Source of the DNA: Kitasatospora sp. A2-31
Lineage (GTDB): Bacteria > Actinomycetota > Actinomycetes > Streptomycetales > Streptomycetaceae
Direction: 5' to 3'
Length of the DNA: 64,000 nt
Assembly (NCBI RefSeq): GCF_022288725.1
Contig: NZ_JAKNTA010000008.1
Span: 337,948 to 401,947, forward strand
Part shown: positions 25,009-31,713 of the stretch, piece by piece
How the letters are laid out: each line of letters starts with the position of its first letter
How positions within the stretch are numbered: the first letter of the stretch is position 1
Notes under the pieces: model-generated
Seen by the model: only the letters and a program-made list of their open reading frames with translations
Told to the model about the DNA's origin: nothing
The model's database searches: none
Position numbers and translations under genes: made by a program

Positions 25009-25688
25009 CGGAGATCTGGGAACGGGCGAAGCAGCGCGGCATCACGCGGCTCTGCCACTTCACCAAGGCCGTGGGCCTGGGCCATATCCTGGCCACGGGC
25101 GAGTTGCGCGGCGCGGCGGAGCTGCGGGAGAGCCGCGACGGGTTCCGGCCCACCGACCAGCAGCGCCTCGACGGCTACCTGCACCACATCAACTGCAGCA
25201 TCGAATATCCCAACACCTGGTACCTGGACCGAGCCCGGGCTCAAGATCCGCATTTCAAGGAGTGGGTGGTCCTCGCGCTGGATCCCCGGCTCCTGGACCT
25301 GTCGGGGGCCGGTTTCTGCCCCTACAACGCTGCCCGCCGGGGCGGCGCGGGTGTCGCCCAGGGCATGGCCGCGTTCGAGGCCATGTTCGCGCCGGAGGTG
25401 ACCGGCAACGCAGTCCGCCGGCGCGGGCCCGGCCACCCGGCTTGGGCCCCGACCGACGACCAAGCCGAGGTGCTGATCCCTGGGCCGGTATCCGCGACCG
25501 CCATCACAGCGGTGATCGTTCAGTCTGAAGAGCAGGCCGAGCTGGAGCGGTACCGATTGACCGTTCACCTAGGCACCGGCAAGCTCCTTCCGCCGATTCT
25601 GGTGAGCCCCGTAATGTTCGACAAGTATCAGCTCAGCAACGTGGTGCGGGCCGGGCGGCGTCCTGCCGAGCGTCCCGTCAACCCGTGA
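25005..25688 (+). CDS. darT: DarT-like (DUF4433) DNA ADP-ribosyltransferase toxin
   Basis: 227 residues, with the ATG overlapping the helicase stop by four bases. The fold is recognised from the N-terminal motif RLCHFTKAVGLGHILATGEL (NAD-binding His18), the ARTT-loop and scaffold region RLDGYLHHINCSIEYPNTWY, EWVVLALDPRLL, and DDQAEVLIPGPV with the probable catalytic Glu155, which aligns with the ExLxxxPI motif of DarT. DarT enzymes attach ADP-ribose to bases of single-stranded DNA, blocking replication, and act as toxins and phage-defence effectors. The usual antitoxin DarG (macrodomain) is absent. Instead the next gene, overlapping by GTGA, encodes an ADP-ribosylglycohydrolase. Base specificity (thymidine or guanosine) cannot be decided here. 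Confidence 0.85.
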   Translation: MTEIWERAKQRGITRLCHFTKAVGLGHILATGELRGAAELRESRDGFRPTDQQRLDGYLHHINCSIEYPNTWYLDRARAQDPHFKEWVVLALDPRLLDLSGAGFCPYNAARRGGAGVAQGMAAFEAMFAPEVTGNAVRRRGPGHPAWAPTDDQAEVLIPGPVSATAITAVIVQSEEQAELERYRLTVHLGTGKLLPPILVSPVMFDKYQLSNVVRAGRRPAERPVNP

Positions 25689-27490
25689 ACGACTCTGGCA
25701 GAGTGACCCTCGTGACTGCATCGCCCGCCCTTCACCCCTGGCGCGATCGCGCGACTGGCACGCTGCTGGCCGCTGCGGTCGGCGACGCGCTGGGCTGGCC
25801 CTTCGAGCGCCGTGACCGTACCCGGCCGCTGACCGGGGCTCCGGGCGGCTCGGGAGGCTTCTTTGCCTGGGAACGGTTCGCGGGCTCGCGCCAGCAGCGC
25901 ATTCCTGAGAGGGTTGGCGCTGGCGATTACAGCGACGACACCCAGATGACCATTGCGGTTGCGCGCGCACGATTGATGGGCGGCAGGCAGTGGCTGGCCT
26001 GGCTGGAGCGCGTGGAGTGGCCGTTTCTACTGGACTACGAGCGCGGCGCGGGTGCCAGCGTAAAGGCTGCCTGCCGTGCCTGGGCGCGCGGCCGCGCTCC
26101 CTGGGAAGCCCCGTCTTCGGCGGTGGCCCGGTACTTTGCCACCGGCGCGAACGGCGCCGCGATGCGGATCGCCCCGCACGTTCTAGTCCACCATCAGGAC
26201 CTGCGGTTCGACGAGCTCGCCACCGACGTGGTCCGGGACGCGGCCACCACTCACGGCCACCCGCGGGCGCTGCTCGGCGCGTTGGTGCAGGCCTACGCGC
26301 TGTGGGTCAGTCTGCGCGAACCTGCGCCACTGCCGTATGGATGGCTGGTCGACACCCTGCTGGACGATGCAAAGCAGTGGCAGCAGCCGTTCTGGCGAGC
26401 CCTGCCGGACGCGTGGCAACACCGAGCTGGTGGCCACTTCGACGACCGGTTCGATCAGGCATGGCTGGGGGTCGCCGCCGAGGTCGAGCAGCTCCTAGCC
26501 GCCGCACAAAGGGAGTTGAGGGAGGGTGCGATCAGCGCCCCGACCGTGTTCCTCACCCGGCAGGGCCTCACCTCCACGGACGCACGTGGGTCAGGGACCT
26601 TGTGCGCGGTGGCAGCCGCCTACCTTGCTGCACGTTCGGCCTCCAGCCCGGACCGTGGCCTTGCCACCGCCGCTCACCTTGAGGGAGCTGACACCGACAC
26701 TCTGGCCTCCATGACCGGAGCCTTGCTCGGTGCGGCGCTCGGCACCGAATGGCTTGGGGGTTACGGTCGCTCCGTCCAGGATCGCACCTTGCTGATCAAC
26801 CTGGCCGAAGGGCTCCTAACCGGGCCAGAGAAGGCCCGGATGAAGACTCCGACGTATGAGCAGGCCCACCGGGCTCGAACCGTATTTACCGAGCAGATCT
26901 CCGATGTGGTGGGCGGTCCACACGTGCTTCAACTGCCCGACCGCCGCAACGCCCAAGTGAGCCCGGCCACGGGTGACAACGCCAGCCGGTGGCTAGAAGC
27001 GGTGACCCAGGACGGACAGACCCTCTACCTGCGCCGGCCCGATTCACGTCAGATCCCGCTGTTCGACGTCGAGCCAAGTCCTGCTGCTACCCGGGTCGAA
27101 CAACCGCGCCCGCGTGCCCCTAAACCGAGCAGCGGAGCCCTGCTACAAGGGGCCTACCTGCCCGTCGCTGACGCTGAGCACGTACGCCGCACACTCAAGG
27201 ATTTCTTTGGCCTCGACCCGGACCACTACGGGCCTACCTGGGTGTCGTACGGTCAGCTCGTTCTTGCCCAAGACCGTGAGGCGTCTGCGACACCGGCTCA
27301 GCCGGTCGCTCAGCTGCATGTCTCGGTGACCGACCCGCACAAGACGCGGCAGCTGCTTGCGGGCCGGGACCTGATGGTCATGGGTGATGAGGACACCGGC
27401 ACGTTTCGCATCCAGATCGACCCTCTCCTCAGCGTTGTCTTCGCGGCTGCTGGCGACCGCCGCGTGCCGCGCTGGGACTCTGGGTTCTGA
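25685..27490 (+). CDS. ADP-ribosylglycohydrolase (ARH/DraG family) with novel C-terminal extension, putative DarT antitoxin
   Basis: 601 residues; the GTG overlaps the darT stop by four bases. Residues about 14-375 are an ARH domain with intact di-magnesium chemistry: LLAAAVGDALGWPFERR, GDYSDDTQMTIAV, GANGAAMRIAPHVL, ATTHGHPRALLGALVQAYA and the closing metal motif EGADTDTLASMTGALLGAALG. ARH enzymes remove ADP-ribose from arginine, serine or other acceptors; here the context suggests reversal of DarT-made DNA ADP-ribosylation. After a linker of about 110 residues rich in Pro/Arg, residues about 485-601 form a second, unrecognised domain (YLPVADAEHVRRTLKDFFGL to FRIQIDPLLSVVFAAAGD). It may bind the toxin or DNA, as the C-terminal half of DarG does. 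Codon use is less GC-biased than in flanking genes. Confidence 0.85.
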   Translation: MNDSGRVTLVTASPALHPWRDRATGTLLAAAVGDALGWPFERRDRTRPLTGAPGGSGGFFAWERFAGSRQQRIPERVGAGDYSDDTQMTIAVARARLMGGRQWLAWLERVEWPFLLDYERGAGASVKAACRAWARGRAPWEAPSSAVARYFATGANGAAMRIAPHVLVHHQDLRFDELATDVVRDAATTHGHPRALLGALVQAYALWVSLREPAPLPYGWLVDTLLDDAKQWQQPFWRALPDAWQHRAGGHFDDRFDQAWLGVAAEVEQLLAAAQRELREGAISAPTVFLTRQGLTSTDARGSGTLCAVAAAYLAARSASSPDRGLATAAHLEGADTDTLASMTGALLGAALGTEWLGGYGRSVQDRTLLINLAEGLLTGPEKARMKTPTYEQAHRARTVFTEQISDVVGGPHVLQLPDRRNAQVSPATGDNASRWLEAVTQDGQTLYLRRPDSRQIPLFDVEPSPAATRVEQPRPRAPKPSSGALLQGAYLPVADAEHVRRTLKDFFGLDPDHYGPTWVSYGQLVLAQDREASATPAQPVAQLHVSVTDPHKTRQLLAGRDLMVMGDEDTGTFRIQIDPLLSVVFAAAGDRRVPRWDSGF

Positions 27491-27539
27491 TCGGGCACCG
27501 CTCGGTCCTCGCCTCGCCGCTGCAACCCGGCGTCGCCGG

Positions 27540-28580
27540 CGCGCGAGCGCCGTCCACGGGTCGAGCACCGTAGAGCGCGTCGATCGGGCGCTTCGCCTGC
27601 ACATCTACCCGATCCTCGGCCACGGGGCCATCGCGGGCTTCAAGACCTCGGAGATCCAGGCGTGGGTCAAGGACCGCTCGAAGATCCTGGCGCCGTCGAC
27701 CCTGCGGGTGCACTACAGCTACGTGACCGCGATCCTTCGCGTAGCGGAGCTCGACCGCCAGATCCCGTTCAACCCGACGAAGGGGGTGAAGCTGCCACCC
27801 CCGCCGCGCAAGGAGATCGTCCCGCTCGCCGTCGAGGTCGTGGCTGCCCTGGTCGACGCTGCTCCCGGCTGGTACCGGGTGCTGCTGCTACTGGCGGCGG
27901 CCTCGGGACTGCGTCAGGGCGAGCTGTTTCGGACTCGAGCTGGAGCACATCGACTTCAAGCGCGGCACGGTCCAGGTGAAGCAACAAGTCGTCGGCCCTG
28001 ATCGGGGCGAGCCGTACCTTGCGCCGCCCAAGACCCACGAGAGCTACCGGATGGTCCCGGTGGCCAAGCCCGCGATGGACGCGCTGGCGGCGCATCTGGA
28101 GAAGTACCCGGCTCGCCGGGTCGATATCGAGGACCGCACCGACCCGCGCCCCTCCAAGTGGAAGCGGCGGAAGGCGCTGCTCGTCTTCACCAACGAGCGC
28201 GGTGAGGCGATCCGCCGTGCGGCCTGGGCGTCGGTGTGGGAGACCCTCGTGCGGGTTGCCGACAACGCCCTGCGGAAGCAGTACGAGGGCGCGCTCAAGA
28301 GTTGGGAGCGCCGTGGCCGGCCGGCCGACGCGGAGCCGACGCTCCGCCAGGTGCCGGACGACGCCACGATGCACGACCTCCGGCACTTCTATGCCTCGGT
28401 GCTGATCAAGCACCGCGAGAGCGTGAAGACGGTGCAGAAGCGGCTCGGCCACGCCAAGCCGTCGATCACGCTCAATACCTACACGCCCTGTGGCCGGACG
28501 AGGAGGACACGACGAGGGCTGCGATCGAGGCTGTCTTCAGTGCGGTGCCCTCGATTAGCTCGACTGAACGGAAGAGTTAG
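27540..28580 (+). pseudogene. Tyrosine recombinase/phage integrase remnant (5' truncated, two frameshifts)
   Basis: Three frames together reconstruct a site-specific recombinase. The first (from about 27540) gives the core-binding domain VERVDRALRLHIYPILGHGA, then IQAWVKDRSKILAPSTLRVHY, up to the first catalytic arginine in SGLRQGELF. An extra T in the TTT run at 27927-27929 shifts the frame; the second piece continues GLELEHIDFKRGTVQVKQQV to the catalytic HDLRHFYASVLIKH and LGHAKPSITLNTYT. A missing base near 28486 shifts it again; the third frame restores LWPDEEDTTRAAIEAVF and stops at 28578-28580. The N-terminal ~60 residues are absent: the homologous frame begins only ~50 bp after the ARH stop codon. 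It is the probable relic of the element that delivered this block. Confidence 0.88.
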
Positions 28581-28616
28581 CGGTTGATAGGCGTACTACG
28601 TGGGCGGCGACGAGCG

Positions 28617-29552
28617 TTAACCGCGCACGCGCCGTAGTCGTGCCCGCCCCCGTTCAAGGATGTCGTCGTACGTGATGATCGAGAGGCCGGGCACATCGAG
28701 TTCGGCATCTCGAAGGCTGGTCGGCGCGTAGTCGCTTCGCTTGCCGATCAAGACCATCATCCGCGGGCGGAAGAACTGCAGGCCGTAAGCTCTCTCGACT
28801 GACCGGCGGTTGTCCAGGCTATTGAAGTAGGACTGGTACTCCCGGAGTTGAGCACAAGCCTCCATGATCGCCGACGAGATGCGGACCCGGTTCTTCTGTA
28901 CTGTCAGAAGCCGGGCTTTGGGGAGCTTGATCTCCAGCAGGTCGCACAGGGCACTGGTGTTGATTGGCTTCAGGGCAAAGTCGGGGATCAAGGGTCCCTC
29001 TCCATCGCGCTTGAGGACTATGTGAGGCCGCGCTTCCTCGTAGGTGTCACCGCAGATGAACTCTGGGTTCTGCTCGAAGAATTTCTGCAGATCACGCTCG
29101 GCGACCTGGGGAGAGTTCATCAGGCTCTCCAGCTCGTCCACCAGGGCTTTCCAACTGGTTGCTTCAAGCGATGCGACGTACAGGAGACTGTGCTGCTCGC
29201 GGGGCGCATCGACGAACCGGACCCGTCCGTCGGGTTGCACCGCAACCAAACGGATCCGCCCGTCTCGCAGCTCTATGCCCAGCGTCTCCTCGCCGGCGAT
29301 CGGCTGAGGCGACTGATCGGTGTTGTCACCTTGGTGTTCGTCCAACGGCGCGACCATGTCCGCCTGGGGTCCCTTCTGCCCTCGGGAGACCCCGAACGAG
29401 ACGCGCTGCCCTTCGGCGAGGGTGCGATAGCCGTCTGCGTTGGGCGCGCCACTGATCGCGCTGTAGTGGACGAAGACGTCAGCTCCGGCGTCAACGCGGA
29501 TGAAGCCGTAACCCTTCTCCTCGTTGAACCAAAGCACGGTTCCCGTTGCCAT
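28617..29552 (-). CDS. Cold-shock-domain-Shedu (SduA, DUF4263) nuclease fusion
   Basis: 311 residues from the ATG at 29552. Residues 1-68 are a cold-shock domain (GTVLWFNEEKGYGFIRVD with the RNP1 motif KGYGFI, then DVFVHYSAI as RNP2), which binds single-stranded RNA or DNA. Residues about 88-130 form a small beta-rich linker domain. Residues 150-311 match the Shedu C-terminal PD-(D/E)xK nuclease: DLQKFFEQNPEFICGDTYEE, PLIPDFAL with Asp191, LLEIKLPKARLL with Glu207 and Lys209, then AQLREYQSYFNS and FRPRMMVLIGKR. Shedu is a single-gene anti-phage system in which variable N-terminal domains sense infection and the nuclease cuts DNA. A cold-shock domain as the sensor is unusual. It is convergent with the recombinase relic. 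Confidence 0.85.
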   Translation of the reverse strand: MATGTVLWFNEEKGYGFIRVDAGADVFVHYSAISGAPNADGYRTLAEGQRVSFGVSRGQKGPQADMVAPLDEHQGDNTDQSPQPIAGEETLGIELRDGRIRLVAVQPDGRVRFVDAPREQHSLLYVASLEATSWKALVDELESLMNSPQVAERDLQKFFEQNPEFICGDTYEEARPHIVLKRDGEGPLIPDFALKPINTSALCDLLEIKLPKARLLTVQKNRVRISSAIMEACAQLREYQSYFNSLDNRRSVERAYGLQFFRPRMMVLIGKRSDYAPTSLRDAELDVPGLSIITYDDILERGRARLRRVRG

Positions 29553-29766
29553 CGACCCCCCAGGCCGGATGTGGTTCCCCGCAACGGGGGCATCAACCGT
29601 GCCTGCCGTTGCCGTCCTGGGATCGTAGCGGCCAGCTCTGACACGGCCATTTGGCTGCGGCGGGTAGACGGGAGCGGGATGAGCCTGGTTGTCCCGGCTC
29701 GGCCCGAGAGGGTTGGAGGGTAGCGATTGGCGCCATCTTCAGCGTTGTGCCCTCCCGGGCCGAAAA

Positions 29767-29795
29767 GCTAGCGTTCCCGCAGGTCAGCGGGGTTT
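29767..29795 (-). terminator. Terminator downstream of yajQ
   Basis: On the minus strand CCCGC-TGACCT-GCGGG (plus-strand 29776-29791) forms a stem that can be extended by flanking GCTAGC sequences. It is followed by a TTTT run (plus-strand AAAA at 29763-29766), immediately after the yajQ stop. Confidence 0.6.
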
Positions 29796-29796
29796 G

Positions 29797-30285
29797 CTAG
29801 CGGTAGTTGACGAACTGGATCGCGAAGTCCAGGTCCTTGCCCTTGAGGAGCGCCTGCACGGCCTGCAGGTCGTCGCGGCTCTTCGAGCTGACCCGCAGCT
29901 CGTCGCCCTGGACCTGGGCCTTCACGCCCTTGGGGCCCTCATCGCGGATGATCTTCGCGACCTTCTTGGCATCGTCCTGGGAGATGCCCTCCTTCACGTT
30001 CGCGAAGATCTTGTACTCCTTGCCGGACAGCTGCGGCTCCTTGGCGTCCAGCGCCTTCAGCGACAGCCCGCGCTTGATGAACTTGCTCTGCAGCACGTCC
30101 AGCACGGCCTTCACGCGCTCCTCGCCGCTGGCCTTCATCTCGATCGTTTCGCCGGAGCGGCTGATCTCGGCGCCGACGTTCTTGAAGTCGAAGCGGGTGG
30201 CGATCTCGCGGGAGGTCTGGTTGATCGCGTTGTCGACCTCCTGCCACTCGACCTTCGAGACGATGTCGAAACTGGAGTCGGCCAT
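29797..30285 (-). CDS. yajQ: YajQ-family nucleotide-binding protein (DUF520)
   Basis: 162 residues from the ATG at 30285, with AAGGAGA at 30296-30302; an upstream frame extension is non-homologous. The protein starts with the family signature DSSFDIVSKVEWQEVDNAINQ, followed by REIATRFDFKNVGAEI, and ends DLDFAIQFVNYR, giving the full length of YajQ. Members bind nucleic acids and, in some proteobacteria, cyclic di-GMP. It lies between the accessory block and tRNA-Tyr, the position it holds in other streptomycetes, so it marks the return to core chromosome. Confidence 0.96.
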   Translation of the reverse strand: MADSSFDIVSKVEWQEVDNAINQTSREIATRFDFKNVGAEISRSGETIEMKASGEERVKAVLDVLQSKFIKRGLSLKALDAKEPQLSGKEYKIFANVKEGISQDDAKKVAKIIRDEGPKGVKAQVQGDELRVSSKSRDDLQAVQALLKGKDLDFAIQFVNYR

Positions 30286-30500
30286 GGGTGTTGGTCTCCT
30301 TGATGCTGTGGCTTCACTGGCACGGCCCGCCCCACCGGACGACCGCCGCCCCAGCCTATCCAGCGCCACCCCGCCCCCGCCTGCGGCGAGCGCCCCGCGC
30401 GCCTTGATCATCACGTGACCAACCGAGTGGCGAACCACCCCCTGGCATCAGGTATCGTTTACGGAGTCGAGCGGGGGAAGCCCCGCGAGACACCGATCCT

Positions 30501-30581
30501 GGCTGGTTGCCCGAGCGGCCAAAGGGAGCAGACTGTAAATCTGTCGCGCAAGCTACGCAGGTTCGAACCCTGCACCAGCCA
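30501..30581 (+). tRNA. tRNA-Tyr (anticodon GTA)
   Basis: Acceptor stem GGCTGGT (30501-30507) pairs with ACCAGCC (30574-30580); the discriminator is A at 30581 and CCA is not encoded. The anticodon GTA is at 30535-30537, the variable arm is long (class II, as expected for bacterial tRNA-Tyr) and the T arm is GCAGGTTCGAACCCTGC. In S. coelicolor/S. lividans this tRNA gene is the SLP1 attachment site (established knowledge). Here its 3' side continues directly into a terminator and a core gene, so no such element is inserted. Confidence 0.97.
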
Positions 30582-30593
30582 CTGGATTACCAG

Positions 30594-30639
30594 ACCGGCC
30601 CCGAACAGCGGAGACGCTGTTCGGGGCCGGTTCTGTTTT
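30594..30639 (+). terminator. Rho-independent terminator after tRNA-Tyr
   Basis: ACCGGCCCCGAACAGC (30594-30609) and its exact complement (30616-30631) form a 16-bp stem with a 6-base loop, followed by TCTGTTTT. Confidence 0.9.
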
Positions 30640-30644
30640 GGGGG

Positions 30645-31310
30645 TCAGGGGGTGGCCAGGAGGAGGGTGGTGGCGGCGGGGGTGTCGGGGGCGGTGTAAG
30701 TAGGGGCGGGGTGTGACGGGGGGAGCGGCGGGGCCGGGGCGGGGGTGATCCAGATGGAGCGCAGGCCGACGGCGTGGGCGCCCCGGAGGTCGGTGGCGGG
30801 GTTGTTGCCGACCATCCAGGCGTCGGGGGTGAGGGTGCGGCCGAGGCGGGCGGCGGCGAGGTGGAAGATCTCGGGGGCGGGCTTGCGAGCGCCGGCCTCC
30901 TCGGAGACGCAGACGGCGTCGACGGCCGGGAGCAGGCCGGTGCGGGCGAGTTTGGCGCGCTGGATGTCGGTGCAGCCGTTGGTGACGACGGCGATGACCC
31001 AGCCGGCCTCGCGGAGGGCGGCGAGGGCTGCCGGGACGCCGGGGATCAGGTGGGTGCGGGCGGCCTCCTGGGCGACGTGCTCCTCCCAGAGGGTCTCGCC
31101 GGAGTGGGGGAGGCCGTAGGCGGCGGCGATCCGTGCGAAGCCGACGGGCGAGCGGTCGGCGAGGAAGAGGTCGAAGACGGCGGGGGCGGCTTCGGCGGGG
31201 AGGCCGTGGGTGGCGCAGAAGGCCGGAGTCCAGGCGTCCGCGGTGCCGTCGCGCTCGACCAGGGTGTGGTCCAGGTCGATCAGGAGCAGGGGCGGAGAGT
31301 GGTCGGACAT
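30645..31310 (-). CDS. HAD-family hydrolase
   Basis: 221 residues from the ATG at 31310; an ATG at 31328 adds six residues and neither has a clear ribosome site. HAD motifs are in order: motif I LLIDLDHTLVE (nucleophile and general-acid aspartates), motif II VIAVVTNGC, motif III lysine in EEAGARKPAPEIF, and motif IV WMVGNNPATDLRGA, where the usual GD is GN. The cap is of the small C1 type. It probably dephosphorylates a small metabolite. The C-terminal 30 residues are Pro-rich. Transcription is divergent from the first APC permease. Confidence 0.9.
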   Translation of the reverse strand: MSDHSPPLLLIDLDHTLVERDGTADAWTPAFCATHGLPAEAAPAVFDLFLADRSPVGFARIAAAYGLPHSGETLWEEHVAQEAARTHLIPGVPAALAALREAGWVIAVVTNGCTDIQRAKLARTGLLPAVDAVCVSEEAGARKPAPEIFHLAAARLGRTLTPDAWMVGNNPATDLRGAHAVGLRSIWITPAPAPPLPPSHPAPTYTAPDTPAATTLLLATP

Positions 31311-31595
31311 GCGCGGAGAGTAGCGCATGATCGGGGATGAGGTCGGGGTGGGCTGGAGGCGGCTCTTATTGCATATCACTTGCAATTACATGGATGAAGC
31401 AGCACAGTGTCCTCAGGGGCGGTCGGGCCGTTCGGCCTTTCCGCTGAGACGTTCCGGACGTGCCGAGGTGCGCCGGAGTCCTCCGTATGAGCTGATCGTC
31501 TTCCCAACCGGCGCCCGCCGGGACACCGGTCCGCCCGCCCCTCGCGCGTCCCCCGCCTGAGCTCGCGCACGCTCTCAGGGTGCCTGGCGAGGGGC

Positions 31596-31645
31596 CGTCA
31601 AGGGCGCGTCAAGAGTGCCTGCCGAGGCGTCAGGAACCCGTAGGG
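31596..31645 (+). promoter_or_regulatory. Four CGT-type half-sites with 11-21-11 spacing upstream of APC permease
   Basis: CGTCAAG at 31596 and 31607, CGTCAGG at 31628 and CGTAGGG at 31639 are 7-bp direct half-sites. Each pair has a 4-bp gap (11-bp period), and the pairs are offset by 21 bp between adjacent inner sites. The spacing is identical to four half-sites before the kdp operon (36108-36157). This is the geometry of OmpR/PhoB-family binding, so KdpE is the leading candidate. The rest of the 403-bp gap (31311-31713) contains an AT-richer dyad ATTGC-N9-GCAAT at 31368-31386 and a possible 56-codon frame from 31390 that I do not call. Confidence 0.55.
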
Positions 31646-31713
31646 GCGGATGATGCGGAGCAGGACCGGCCCGCAGGATCGGGAGCACTACCCGACCGCG
31701 GAGGTTCCGTCCG

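Noticed and set aside
25005..27490. Classical DarTG module
   Set aside because: The gene after DarT has ARH motifs (SDDTQ, DTDT), not a macrodomain, so DarG is not supported.
30501..30581. Integrated SLP1-like element at tRNA-Tyr
   Set aside because: Directly downstream are a terminator and a core HAD gene; no element genes and no second copy of the tRNA 3' end were seen.
31311..31713. c-di-AMP (ydaO) riboswitch upstream of the KimA-like permease
   Set aside because: I looked for a long structured leader with ydaO-like conserved elements here and before kdp and recognised none; only protein-type half-sites are visible.
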